DNA from: Clusia tigrina
Taxonomy: Eukaryota > Arthropoda > Insecta > Diptera > Clusiidae
Direction: 5' to 3'
Length of the DNA: 64,000 nt
Assembly (NCBI GenBank): GCA_920105625.2
Contig: OV050030.1
Coordinates: 93,068,652 to 93,132,651, forward strand
In this document: positions 1 through 10,581 of the stretch, in pieces
How positions within the stretch are numbered: position 1 is the first letter of the stretch
Layout: every line of letters begins with the position of its first letter
Translations under genes and position numbers: made by a program
The notes under the pieces: model-generated
The model's database searches: none
The model's input: only the letters and a program-made list of their open reading frames with translations
What the model was told of the DNA's origin: nothing

Positions 1-145
1 TATTCGAGACGGATTTAGCAACAATTGAGGCACCGAGTGGGTCTCCGTTAAAGAGCAAAGAAGACGCACAAGACGAGTTAAAAGCAGTAAAAACAGAGGT
101 GAATCTTTTCACCGAGAGGGTATTCGAACGTTTCGAAGCAAACGC
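1..145 (+). repeat. Direct repeat of gag segment 692-836
   Basis: Bases 1-145 match bases 692-836 of the gag frame of element 1 at a constant offset of 691, with no mismatch that I can see. Homology stops at 145/836, where the upstream copy runs into unrelated sequence. The upstream copy lies ahead of the gag start and is out of its normal context, so it is a duplicated piece of gag. The window edge cuts its left end. Confidence 0.9.
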
Positions 146-417
146 AACAAATTTCCTCGCGTGTTACAAACCCCTATTGTATTGCGAACTTGTGTATACC
201 GGTTGGTTTGGTTCGGAAAGAACGTGCCACGGTATAGGGTTCATTCGGTCATAATAGTGGATGGTGTGATTCTTGCTCGTGTCGCGGTATTAGGGTTTGA
301 TTCTCTTGTCCATGTCAAGGACTTAAAGGAAGTTAGGTTCACTTTCTGGGGGCGTTTGAACGTTTGCGAGTATTCGATTGGCAGCGTGTTTCGTGGCTAT
401 TGGATTAGGCATAGTAC
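146..417 (+). other. Unassigned leader-like region before gag
   Basis: This stretch lies between the duplicated gag piece and the first gag start codon at 418. In one frame it is open (about 90 codons from 161), but the peptide has no recognisable motif and overlaps gag, so I do not call a gene. It may be 5' untranslated leader of element 1. I looked for a tRNA-complementary primer binding site starting TGG and found no convincing one. Confidence 0.4.
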
Positions 418-2675
418 ATGGGACTATCGAAGGAAGTGAAGGAGTTGCTGAAATCCCAGGAAGTGATCGGCAAAGAGGTCCAGAGGTTGATTTCCAACTT
501 CAGGAAGGACCGGAAGGATGTAAAAACGGTGAAGTATTATCACAAACGAATCACCGAGCTGCGAGGTTTGGTGGAGAAATTTAAAAACAACCACGTAAAA
601 TTACTGCCGCACAAGGAGATCTGTAGGGACGACGAATACTTTGCGACGAATTTTCCTGGATATGTGGAAAATTTAGTGTCAGGGTTCAAGGTATTCGAGA
701 CGGATTTAGCAACAATTGAGGCACCGAGTGGGTCTCCGTTAAAGAGCAAAGAAGACGCACAAGACGAGTTAAAAGCAGTAAAAACAGAGGTGAATCTTTT
801 CACCGAGAGGGTATTCGAACGTTTCGAAGCAAACGCGGGTCAGACTAAAGCCCAGACGTTGTTGGAGTAGGCCAGAGTAAAGGGTAGAATATCGCCTTTG
901 GAAGCAGCCGATTTGGTGCTGACTGCTATCTTGAGCAGGAGGGAAAAGGAATTAGAGGAAGTACGTAAGGAAAAGGAGGAGCTGAAACCTGATAGAGAAT
1001 TCTTTCAAAATAAAGCTAAGGAACTCTCCAGACGGCTCGAGGAAACAGAGGAGGAAGCTTCTTTGTTAGAGCAAGAGAATTTCAGGTTTAGGGTAGCGAC
1101 GGTAGACGTGAAGCCATCCTAGGTGAGACCAAGGTCGGTGTCGACGTCGGAAATTCAAACGCAGACGATTCAGGCTTCGATACTGAAAGTAGGGGGATCA
1201 GGATACTTGACGCCCCAGTGTACCCGAGGACACCTCGTTCCGAAAATAGTAGTGAGGGAATGCGATTTAGGAGGGCTACCGAGTAGTTTCATTGGATACC
1301 AGGCACAGCGCGAATCGCACAATAATAAGAAAGCAGTGACTCAACCGACGAGCGTAGTGGGAAAGGATAAATCGCCTTAGTCGGAGGAGCCTATATAAGA
1401 CACGCCAAGTCGGTTGGAAGCACGGCGGCCACTAAGTTTGCGCCCGGATCTGTTTAAGTATATATTGGAAGAGGGGATTAATAACCAATTAGCTACACAA
1501 GAGGTGAGCGGTACAGTTATTCCTGTGGTGGTTAACTCGGCAGTCAGAATGAGCATTCTGGAGGTGGCCAAAGCTGTGGAGAAGCTTGTGCCTATGTTTT
1601 CTGGCGTTGAGATTTACGATCTCAGGACGGAAATCAGGAGGTTCAAGGAAGGATGCGAGCTTGCCCAACAAAGTCTTCCGGGAGCCGATGTTGAACACTT
1701 GATAAGATGCATAAGAGAGAGAACAACAGGGGAAGCGTTTGATTTGTTGGCGCATAGCCCGGTGGACAACCTGATTGATTTATATGCTCTCCTGGACAGG
1801 ACATACTTGAAACAAAAGTCGTACGACGTACTCATAAGAGAGATGCAGGAGTCTACTCAGAAGCCTGGAGAGGAATTGAGAGCCTGGGCCGTAGGCTCCA
1901 GTCACTGGGGAGTGCAGCGAGTGCAGAAGCAAACAGGTAATTCCCTGAAAGTGCGTCGGTATACAAATCGATAATAGAGAGGTCCATGGTGACGGTGTTC
2001 AAGGCCGGTTTAGTAAACAGGTACTTGGCCAATTACACGTTAAGTCTGACACAACGATCAATGGTGGATTTGATAGAGGCAGTTACGTCTGCAGAGGTGG
2101 CCATTCAGCAAAGAGCCACGACGGGGGGCATATGCTGGACGGGTGCACCCGCTGGTTCGAGTATCTCGCGACAAGAATTGGGGGGTAATGAGAAACGGGG
2201 AATGGACCATAGAGATCGACGACCGGCTGTAGAGGTCGCATGCTCATTTTTTAATAGGCACGGGCATTTCTCTGATGTTTGCCGGACGAGGAGGAATACT
2301 CCGTTTTGTGAGGATTGCCGTAATTATGGCCACCGAAGAGGGATGAGTTGTCCAAGGAATGCATCAGCAAGGCAACAGGGTAGACAGGACTACTCCAGAG
2401 GAAGCTTCGGAAATCAGCAGCAAAGGACCATTGCCAGTCAGCAGAGCCACGTGTTGCCTCGTGGAAACCCAGAGGACCGCACATGGCAGCGGAACACGGG
2501 CGGTACTAGTAAAAACCATCATACCTATGGTTCGCAGCAAAACCAATTATACGACGCAAGGAAAGAACGGAAAGGAAGCCACCCACCGACTTGTGCATGG
2601 TGTGGGCGCATGGGCCATATGGCAGAGAGTTGTTTCTCGAGGAACAGCAACAGGCAGATTCAGGGAAACCGTTAG
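418..2675 (+). pseudogene. gag pseudogene of element 1
   Basis: Gag would form the particle and bind RNA. One reading frame runs from ATG 418 to about 1900, broken by in-frame stops TAG at 868, TAG at 1120, TAG at 1378 and a TAA near 1396, then shifts frame to continue from 1986. The N-terminal part is lysine/glutamate rich and probably coiled coil (residues 1-150, then around 898-1090). A capsid-like segment lies at 1414-1900. The nucleocapsid end has a complete CCHC knuckle, CAWCGRMGHMAESC, near 2605-2646, a second near 2305-2360 (CEDC then GH then C), and a damaged knuckle starting CSFF in which the second Cys is lost. A further frameshift near 2660 leads into a glutamine/proline-rich end. 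Non-functional. Confidence 0.75.
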
Positions 2676-2796
2676 GGGGCCAACCTCAGCCTAGAGGTTG
2701 GAAACCCCAGAACACTGGTAATATACAGGCACCAAACGTGGTTCTCACGTCAGCGACAGTCGAGAAACCACAAACTCCGAAGATACAGGATAAAGC

Positions 2797-2863
2797 ACAA
2801 TAAATTTCTTTTGTCTATTGCTTAGCTTAGTGACAATACATTTCTTTTGTCTATTGCTTAGCC
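2797..2863 (+). repeat. Short tandem duplication at gag/pol border
   Basis: A 24-base core, ATTTCTTTTGTCTATTGCTTAGC preceded by CAATAA or CAATAC, occurs twice in tandem about 36 bases apart (near 2798 and 2835). It lies just after the gag end in a non-coding stretch before the protease. It looks like a replication-slippage duplication rather than a functional repeat. Confidence 0.75.
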
Positions 2864-3149
2864 TGTTTGGGGTAATTCGCCAGAGAGCAGTGGGGTTAGT
2901 CAGGGACTACCTCCCTGGTATATTAATATATATAGCAACAAATTTTAATAATATTAGTGAAAGATGCAGACAATTGCCTAGCCGGCCAGGGGCATGACAG
3001 CAGGTTTGAAAAACTGCATGGGGAAGATGAATGATCGTACGGCGAATTCTAAATCGCGTTTAAGTATATTTGTTGGCAGCACCGCTAGATTTATGAGAGA
3101 TATGTGTAGAGATCTTCCGCGATATAAACATTTTTTGGCTAACAATTGC

Positions 3150-3690
3150 AACAGACAGTTTACTTACATGGATGATTCTTATGTGGTCATTCCGTGCAAG
3201 GAAGCAAAAGTAGGTCATCTTTGCTGGACACAGGTGCGGACACTAGTCTAAGAACTGAGAACGTACTGAGAATTTGGAATGGGACTTCCACATTATCCAG
3301 ACCCAAGACGGTATCCCGGCAGATGGAATACTGGTCAGAGATAAATTGTGGAATTGCTCTATAATAGATACAGTACGTAAACGCTTAGCAATGGGAACGG
3401 GGAAAACTGTGAAAAATTTTAGGCTTTGTGCAAGGGACAATATAGGAAGGAACCAGAGTAGAACCAGGAGGGACAGTTTAAGCAGGGAGCAGGAAAGTCA
3501 ATCAGAAGGCATAGCAAAGGCTAGAGCAATCACTGTAAAGAAGGTAAGGGTACCTGTGAAAGAGGGTTTAACAATAGTAAACAGGCAAGAGATACAACCT
3601 GGCGTGCATATCAGCGATACTTTGGCATGCGCCACAGAGTATAGAGTTGAGGCACCAGTGCTAAACACTCAAGAATCAGACGTAGTATGA
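3150..3690 (+). pseudogene. Aspartic protease region of element 1 pol
   Basis: The retroviral-type aspartic protease signature LLDTGADTSL is readable around 3214-3250, but out of frame with the upstream coding piece, so a frameshift separates them. A following segment (3274-3690) contains DGILVRDKLWN, which resembles the second conserved part of these proteases (usually hydrophobic-DGILG-D). The downstream end is a charged linker leading to the RT, ending in a TGA at 3688. The protease would cleave Gag-Pol; here it cannot be expressed. The last 50 bases belong to the segment duplicated at 4676-4819. Confidence 0.65.
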
Positions 3691-3752
3691 AATCAGAATT
3701 GCGAGGCGACATGTTCCAATATCTCGGAGTACGACATTAGAGTGATTTTGTA

Positions 3753-4675
3753 GTGCTGGAAAAATATCGGGAGAACACCGAGAGAGCGGAGAAACTGAAA
3801 AACGAATTGGGAACGGGAAGTACTTTGAATGAGGAGGAAAGCCGTTCAATATCAAGAATGTGCGCAGAATATAACGATGTTTTCCTACTCGATGGGGACG
3901 CGCTGCCGTTCACATCTGCAATTGAGCACAATATTCCCATAGCGGAGGGGCAGCTGCCCATAAATCAAAGGCAATATCGAACTCCAGAGGCTCCTCGTGA
4001 CGAAATGAATCGACAGGTGGACAAGTTGTTGGAGGAGGGCATAATAATACCGAGCTATTCTCCATGGAATTCACCTTTATTGTTGGTTCCGAAAAATTCC
4101 CTGGACAACACGAAGAAATGGAGATTGGTGGTCGATTTCAGCAAATTCAATGACGTCACGCTGAAGCAAGTTTTCCGATCCCAAGAATTGACGAAATTCT
4201 GGATGAGTTGGGTCATTGTAGGTATTTCTCTACGCTAGATTTGGGTAGTGGGATACCATCAAGTATTGATGGGTGCGGAATACAGGGAGAAAACGGCATT
4301 CAGCACGTCTTTGGGTCATTTTGAGTTCAAACGGATGCCATTCGGACTTACTGGTGCTCCAGCAACTTTTCAGAGGCTCATGAATAGCAATCTAACTGGT
4401 CTGCAAGGTCTTCACTGTTTTGTATAGCTAGATGATATAGTGGTATATGGGAGGAATCTGTCCGACCACAGTAGCAAGTTGAGTAAAGTTCTGGATCGAC
4501 TGAGGGAGCATGGTCTCAAGCGCAACACGAAGAAGTGTAACTGCCTGCGACGCGAGGTGGTCTATCTGAGACATAAGTGTACTGAGAAAGGTGCGCTTCC
4601 TGATCCTGCGAAGATAGAATGCGTCAAGAATATTGCTCAGCCAAGAAACCGGAAGGACGTACAAGCTTTTCTTGG
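3753..4675 (+). pseudogene. Reverse transcriptase pseudogene of element 1
   Basis: The fingers and start of the palm are open from 3753 to about 4180 (LEEGIIIPSYSPWNSP, KKWRLVVDFSKFND), then a frameshift near 4160-4175 moves the frame to read [28 protein letters not shown] and [11 protein letters not shown]. The catalytic box appears as V-stop-LDDIVVYG: the first residue of the Tyr-Leu-Asp-Asp box is a TAG at 4425-4427. The thumb follows to AFLGI at about 4675, where the normal FLG..NYYRKF phrase is cut by a duplicated segment. RNA-dependent DNA synthesis would be the role in an intact element; this copy is dead. Confidence 0.85.
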
Positions 4676-4819
4676 TATAGAGTTGAGGCACCAGTGCTAA
4701 ACACTCAAGAATCAGACGTAGTATGAAATCAGAATTGCGAGGCGACATGTTCCAATATCTCGGAGTACGACATTAGAGTGATTTTGTAGTGCTGGAAAAA
4801 TATCGGAAGAACACCGAGA
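4676..4819 (+). repeat. 144-bp duplicate of 3640-3783 inserted inside RT
   Basis: Bases 4676-4819 repeat 3640-3783 at offset 1036 with one mismatch seen (G3771 versus A4807). The copy sits exactly inside the conserved phrase that links RT to RNase H: AFLGI precedes it and ANYYRKF follows it. The source segment is upstream non-RT linker sequence. No target duplication is evident, so this looks like a template switch or gene-conversion patch, not a mobile insertion. Confidence 0.92.
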
Positions 4820-5413
4820 ACACCGCAAATTATTATAGGAAATTCGTGAAGAAGACGGTACAGTTGTCGCTGCTAATGACAAAATTGGTACATAAAGACA
4901 CCAAATTTGAATGGACGGAATCATGCCAACAGTTTTTCGAATGTTTGAAATTGGCTATTACGACATCGCCCATTTTGATTTACCCGGACTTTAAAAAGCA
5001 TTTCATTTTAACGACAGACGCCAATGGTGAAGCTCGTGGTTCTTTCACAGGAACAAGAGGGTTGCGATCATCCCATAGCTTTCGCGAGTAGAGCGTCGGG
5101 CGAGACCGAGAAGCGGTACTCTACGATAGAGAGGGAGATGCTCGCTATCGTTTGGGCCACTCGTAACTTCCGATCATACCTTTTGGGGAGGCAGTTCACG
5201 GTTTACACCGACCACCAACCGCTAAGGGGAATCGTAAATTTGAACGATCAAACATCTAGACTGACACGGTTCAGGCATAAGCTATCCGAGTACACATTTG
5301 ATGTTGTGTACAAGCCAGGGAAAACGAATTTGAATGCGGATGCGCTGAGCAGGGCGCCGCAAAATACGAGTGTTCTGAGAATCACTGAGAATAGCGCGGG
5401 ATATGGAGAATGA
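4820..5413 (+). pseudogene. RNase H pseudogene of element 1
   Basis: After the inserted duplicate, ANYYRKF and the connection segment are readable to PILIYPDFKKHFILTTDAN near 5030, where a frameshift moves the frame to continue with VVLSQEQEGCDHPIAFASRA, EREMLAIVWA, FTVYTDHQPL and NADALSRAP. These are the canonical motifs of Ty3/gypsy RNase H, which removes the RNA strand of the RNA:DNA hybrid. The TTDAN and YTDHQPL motifs (first Asp, then the third Asp) are present, and the ERE Glu is present, so the damage is in the frame rather than the active site. Reading stops at TGA 5411-5413. Confidence 0.85.
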
Positions 5414-5635
5414 ATTGCGATCAGTGATGGCCAAACGGAAAGGTCAAAAAGGGAACGAATGATAGTGAGGGCATGGATTGAGTTAGGCGGGGTAAAAGTG
5501 GAACTGGGGTTTTTGGAAGCGAGGGCAGTTTCTTTTGACATCACGAAAGACTTGTTAGCTTACATGTTCATCAGGGAGGGGTTGAGACGGTGTCTCGCTA
5601 GATAGGATAATATAAACATACAAGAACAGGAAAAT
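5414..5635 (+). other. Pol linker between RNase H and integrase
   Basis: Short degenerate coding sequence, broken by stops, that joins the RNase H and integrase remnants of element 1. Pieces such as GLRRC and a TAG near 5603 followed by DNINIQEQEN can be read. No separate feature is seen. Confidence 0.5.
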
Positions 5636-6841
5636 TTGCGGAGAGCGTTTAAGGATACAGCAGCGAGAGTCCAACAAGTAATAACTCGGTTAAGGGAGAA
5701 AGTGAAATTTTCGCCTGCCGAGAGGTGTGACACAGCACCGCGGATAGCGGCTGTCCAAACAAGAGCACAAGTAAGGGAGCGAAAGTGTACTATGTATGAC
5801 TCCGCGAAGCAGGGGGACGACATGGGTGATGGTACGACTCCAGAATTAGCTTTTGTTGTGGACGCTGTAATTGAACTGACGGACTGGAAGGAGATTGAAA
5901 CGGTGTTAAAAGATTACCATAATTCTCCTACGCAAGAACTATAGGTGGCCTAAAATGATGTTGGATATACGGAAACTCATCGATGGGTGTGAAAGCTGTC
6001 AGAAGAACAAGGTATCAAGGCTAACAAGGATGCCTATGCAGCTATCTGATACTGCTAACAAACCATTCGAAAAGGTGTTCATGGATATGGTGGGACCATT
6101 GCCCGAGAGCTCGTCTGGGAATAAATACATCCTAACATTCTAGGACGACCTATCTAAGTACCTTATAGCGGTTGCCATGATGCGGAGGCACCCACTGTAG
6201 CTATGATTTTCTTTGGGGAAGTTGTAGCAAAATTAGGTGTCCCAAAGAAACTGGTAACAAATAACGGCACTAATTTCATTTCGAGAATTTTTTCTGAAAC
6301 GTGTAAACTGCTAAAGGTGAAGAAACTTCACATCATCCCGTATCACTCTCAGGCTAACGGTTCGTTAGGAAGGAAGGAGGATGGATTGAACTGGGACCAG
6401 TGGTTGGCGACAGCAATGCATGTGCACAACAACACGGTACACGCATCCACTAACCAGACGCCATTTTTCACGTTGCATGGTTCCCAACCTCAAATTCCAT
6501 CGAATTTGAAACGAAAGCCAGCGGCCCCATATAATACAGACGACTACCCAGATCTGTTACGTTATCAAGTGCAGAAAGGGCACGAGTTGGCTAGGAAGGC
6601 GCAGGAAAGGGCAAAAGAGGTATCCAAGAAGCAATATGATGCTTCCGCTAATCCTGTGCAGTTCGTTGCTGGGGACAATGTTTTACTGCGTAACAGTAAG
6701 AAGAAGAACAAATTTTCCCATATTTGGCTTGGTCCATATAAAGTAGAGAAAATTTTAGGGCCAGTAACTACAGAAGTTAGGATAGGAAACAAACTGAGAC
6801 GTTTCCATAACAATCTGTTGAAACCCTACAGATTGAATTAA
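5636..6841 (+). pseudogene. Integrase pseudogene of element 1
   Basis: Integrase would join element cDNA to the chromosome. The zinc-binding N-terminus is damaged: the His pair region at DYHNSPTQEL (about 5910-5943) has lost sequence and shifts frame, while the Cys pair CESC is kept in the next piece (5955-6143). The core starts FMDMVGPLPESSSGNKYILTF, then a TAG at 6142. In the last piece (6203-6841) the second catalytic position reads TNNGTNF instead of the usual TDNG, so the Asp is lost, and the region of the catalytic Glu reads QANGSLGR followed by a deletion. The C-terminal part with GPYKVEKILGPVTTEVR is open to the stop at 6839-6841. Confidence 0.85.
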
Positions 6842-8172
6842 GAATTTTAGTGTGAAACTGGTTGCAATGATGAGTGAATTGAATAAGAGGCTTTCTTTGC
6901 TTGACCTACCCCAAAATTCAGTTCGAGTGGAAAGTGACGGCTGAAGTGAGTGAAATTTTTCTTAAATAATATCTTCAACCTTGAAAATGAGGAAAATTAA
7001 ACTTAAACAAGATAGTGGTACGAAAGAATGAAACCATATATTATGATTCAATGGCGAGACAGTGTACGAATGCCCGCATGAAGTAGTAAAAGAAATAATT
7101 GTTTGCGAGTTGAAAATATGACTTCAATAAAGAATGAAGAAAAAATGGGAAACAATTAAATGCATATAAGCAGAGTCAATTACCGGGGCGTTTATGCAGT
7201 TTGTAGCCACTCATAACGTACACGTGTAATATGATGCATTGACATTTTTGGCATGCGCTATCATGACAAACGTATGTGCCATGTATATATGTATGTATGC
7301 CTATAAGTAAGTATGAGCTCGGGTAGCGTATATGTTTAATATGAGATATGGTGGTTTGCGTACATATGTTTAGGAGTAATATTTTAATTGTTTTATCAGT
7401 GCGATATACATGAAGTCGTAGGGGTAGGCGCATGAGGGTAAACGTAAGTATGTTTAGAAGAGCAATAGGGAAGAAAGGAGAAGTAAAGAAAGGCGAAATC
7501 AATGTAATTAAACAATTTTACAACTTTGATAGTCGTGATAGTATTAGTAATGATAATAGGAAAAGAAGAAAATCAAGGAAAAACACAATTTTCTAAATAT
7601 CTCTTTATTGATTGATATGAATAATGTAATAAACAAGATAAGTATAGAATACAATTGATTTCAATTAGTTTGCATAGAACTTCCGGGAACGACCCTGGAA
7701 GTATCGGATGCTGGTCGCCTAGCATCTGGTACAATCGTTGCAGTAAGATGGTAAGCCGACCAAGGCAGGTTTTGACTCGTTTGACAATTACGAATGGGGT
7801 TGTTTTGAAGTAAGAGGGGAGGTTAGAAAGAGTCTTGTTAATATATTTAGTTAAGGTGACAGGGTGGTTTAAGATAAAATAAGTTAGGGAGAATAGGCAG
7901 TAGGTAACAAGTTAAGAGAGCTAGTTGAGAATGGATAGAAATAAAATCGAAATTAAGTTAGATAGACTAAAGTTAGCTTGTAAGATTATTGTATGTATTA
8001 AGTTAAGTGTTAATTGAGAGAAAATCTGGAGCTATAGGCTAGCTGACAGCGGTTAGAAAACTAACGTAAAATGGGCGGGGCTTCAGCGTAGTAGGAAGTA
8101 GGGTAATGTTAATACCGAGGAGTGCCTGTATGTTTCGTATGCATTCATTGAGGCGTTTTCCACACTAGAGTT
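6842..8172. other. AT-rich non-coding stretch with two adjacent hairpins
   Basis: No coding motif seen in about 1.3 kb. It may include the 3' untranslated region or LTR of element 1 or unrelated DNA; I could not find its repeat elsewhere in the window. Two adjacent inverted repeats stand out: ACTTCCGGG/CCCTGGAAGT at 7679-7702 (one bulged A) and GATGCT/AGCATC at 7707-7726. A purine run AAGAGGGGAGG occurs near 7812 but nothing after it starts like an LTR. Confidence 0.4.
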
Positions 8173-8517
8173 GTGATGAATATATACGAACCAGGAGATT
8201 TTTTTTTTGAAGAGAAGAAAAAGAATTGGGTCATGCCATTGAAAACGGAAATACATAGTCAAGGATACATAGATATTTTCGATTATGGTAAGAGAAAAAA
8301 AAGAAGAGAAAAGGTCGGTCGATGGTGGATGTTACTGTTAAGAAGTGATAACCATAATGTTGCAGTAGTATAACCATAATGATTATTTAAATATTTAGAG
8401 AAATAGAAATATTTATTAGATAAGTTATTGCAGCGATTACTTATTTTTCTCTACAGTATACGAGTATGTGTAAAGGCAGCTGTGTTCTTGGTAGCCTATT
8501 TGAGTGTTCCAGCGTAA

Positions 8518-8851
8518 TGCAGGGAAGCCGCGGAAGTGCGGGTAGAACCCTTGGCGGAAACGCACCTGATTTTGGAATCACTGGATAATGTTTGGTTCTC
8601 GAAATACGAGAGGGTGGTGATATCGGAGTTTCGCGATGCTGATCTGGAGCCGTTACTGAAGAAACTCGAAGACTTGCAAAAGAAAACAAAGTAGCTTTGT
8701 GGGTTAAGAGCAAATATGGCAGGATCTGACGGAAGTAAGAGAGGGTGTGAGATAACGGCAGCGGAAGTGGAATCAATAATAGCGGGGCTAAGACGAAACG
8801 AGCAAGCTATGTCATTTCGGGGTAGCAAACGACGCTCAGCAAGTTGTTTCT
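8518..8851 (+). pseudogene. Unidentified coding-like remnants
   Basis: Two open pieces have protein-like composition. 8518-8694 is open for 58 codons with no ATG, ending LLKKLEDLQKKTK and stop; it is charged and probably helical. 8715-8851 starts MAGSDGSKRG and ends after about 45 codons. Both could be the N-terminus of a retroelement gag, since short charged helical gag starts are common, but I recognise no family. They lie directly before the ODR-4-like pseudogene and are not in its frame. Low confidence that they were ever one gene. Confidence 0.25.
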
Positions 8852-8955
8852 GATCTTGTGGGTTGTGGTTCAGTGCTTTAATCTAATTATTTGTCAATTA
8901 AGTGCTGAACGAGTTCCAAAATCTAGCATTTTTGAAAATAGTCCGGGACTCCCCG

Positions 8956-9852
8956 ATGCGCACAATACTCGTGAGTAAATCAGACAAAAATTACCTCCAA
9001 AAATGTGCTATTCAACATGATTCCTGCTATGGCATTATCATTGGGCAGAACGCCGAGCTGGATAAATACATAGTAGTACATTTGGCTAAGATTGAGGAAT
9101 AGGATAATGACCTGCCGTTTGCAAGCAGCGAGTTGCATAGTAGCTCTCAAGGATCTGTAAATCAATTGGATATTGACACACAAGCCCTGACGAGTCACTG
9201 GGTCGGCGCATGCAAAATGACACCAGGCTCCTTTGTAGTTTTAGGCATCTTTATCAGTAGCACTAGACAGGAAATTGCCAATGAACACACATTCAAAAAA
9301 GGCAAACGGCTTTTCAGCGAAGTGCACAATTTACTTATACAGGGCAATCATTTCTGCAACTCCGTCGAAGAAGTCGCTAATGATTATTGCGTCTTTTTGG
9401 TCTACTCTACATTCACCCAGACAGCCACCTGCAAACCGTATACTCAGACTTTGAACGGCGGCACATTCTCGCCAATGGAGAGTCGGTTACTGTTCGAGTG
9501 GTACACTTTTGAGTGTAGCTACGAGTTGGAGGATGTCTTTCCCATACTCAAAACGGCGTTGAAAATCAATCTCGAACACCAACTCCAGAGGAGCATTGAT
9601 TCCGTGAAGAAGATTCTAGCGACTAATGGCAAGTCAATTAACGAGTTAATGAGGGATACGGAGAAAGAGCAGACATTGTTGAACCTTAAAACATCGTACG
9701 ATATAACGCACTCCTCGTTGGAAAAGGGAGGGATCGCCGCGATCACAACGCTGGCAATGATCGTTGTAGTAATCTCATATATATTCTGCCAGTTAAGGAA
9801 GCGAGTCAAATACCCACTGTCCGCAACAGTAGCTCGTGATGGCTTGAATTGA
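8956..9852 (+). pseudogene. ODR-4-like pseudogene (host-derived, intronless, truncated)
   Basis: The frame starts at ATG 8956 (MRTILVSK...), which aligns with the short N-terminus of animal ODR-4 proteins, and runs to TGA 9850-9852 with one in-frame TAG at 9100-9102. Family features I recognise: an early GIIIGQN segment, the MTPGSFVVLGIFI segment (the family has M-PGG-VLG-F), a segment FTQTATCKPYT and WYTFEC matching the -KK--CRTYD and W-sLEC pieces, and a C-terminal membrane helix AAITTLAMIVVVISYIF followed by basic residues. ODR-4 is a tail-anchored ER protein that helps folding and trafficking of receptors. Family members are about 400-450 residues; here about 299 codons remain, with the part between residue 230 and the membrane helix missing. 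The lack of introns suggests a retrocopy, but no clear poly-A tail is seen. Alternative: an unrelated membrane protein remnant. Confidence 0.7.
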
Positions 9853-10581
9853 TTTTCAACACAGGTTAATTTCAGTGAAATGCAATTATTTCTTTATTGT
9901 CAACTTGTGACGCAACCTTATGTTTTAATTCCTTAAAATAATACATAGTTAATTGATGAAAGAAATTGTATATAAGTAAAGTATATTAACTCTTACTTTT
10001 TGGTTTCAAACCATCAGCTTTTCATTTATGAAAATATGACGCAAGTTATGCGCAACTACTTCTGCTTTTTACGAAAGATATGTTTAAAAGAAAAAGAATT
10101 TCCGGATGTAAAGCAGAATTGACATATAAATGCATAATGTATGATTGACGTAAGTATAATAATTATAGTATAAAAGGTAATAAAGATACCAGAGCTGCAT
10201 CATTTCAGAGCTGCATTTTTCTTAATTTAACAGTGGCGGCTACACCCACAATGAGAACCACAACCAACACCGCAGGTAGCAGAGATTGCAGTGTAGAGTA
10301 GCGTAGGCTAAGCAAACCAGATGTTAGAGTTAAGAATGTACAAAATGCTTGAGAAAAAAAAAATAAATAAAAAGGAAGAGAAAATGAACCAAGAAAAAAG
10401 AAAATAATAAATAAATAAAAAAGAAAAAAAAGAAACAATTCATAAAACATAAAAAAAAAACAAAAAGCAATATTAGAAGAATAAAAACAAATAATGAATG
10501 AAAAAAATATATAAAAAAACATAATAGTTAAAACAAGAAAAATAAAAATTATTTGAAAAGAAAAATATATACGAGTATATA
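9853..10581. other. AT- and A-rich non-coding stretch
   Basis: No coding feature is supported. It has an AATAAA at 10179-10184, a local duplication of AGAGCTGCAT at about 10191 and 10205, and a long A-rich tract from about 10345 to 10570. On the minus strand near 10210-10310 a short hydrophobic peptide ending VVLIVGVAATVKLRK could be the membrane anchor of an old env, but it is too short to call. It ends in TATA at the errantivirus insertion point. Confidence 0.4.

Larger units (their letters stand above)
1..6841 (+). mobile_element. Degraded 412/mdg1-like Ty3/gypsy retrotransposon (element 1)
   Basis: A plus-strand LTR-retrotransposon body is recognised from the ordered remains of gag, protease, reverse transcriptase, RNase H and integrase. 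RT phrases such as SYSPWNSPLLLVPK and integrase phrases such as VGPLPESSSGNKYILTF are typical of the 412/mdg1 group of insect Ty3/gypsy elements. Every domain carries frameshifts or stops, so no functional polyprotein can be made. No flanking LTR pair could be identified: the 5' end is outside the window or lost, and nothing after 6841 repeats sequence before 418. Two local duplications (1-145 and 4676-4819) are described separately. Class assignment is firm; the exact lineage is inference. Confidence 0.85.

Noticed and set aside
418..1974. Stop-codon recoding (TAG read as Gln) in element 1 gag
   Set aside because: Frameshifts, a TAA and lost catalytic residues elsewhere in the same element show ordinary decay.
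8956..9852. Retroviral-type envelope protein
   Set aside because: First considered because of the C-terminal membrane helix, but there is no signal peptide or cleavage site, and the early segments fit the ODR-4 family better.
10205..10522. Hydrophobic minus-strand open frame over the A-rich tract
   Set aside because: It is mostly Phe/Tyr/Ile coded by the A/T-rich stretch; only a short end near 10210-10310 looks like a membrane helix, too little to call a gene.
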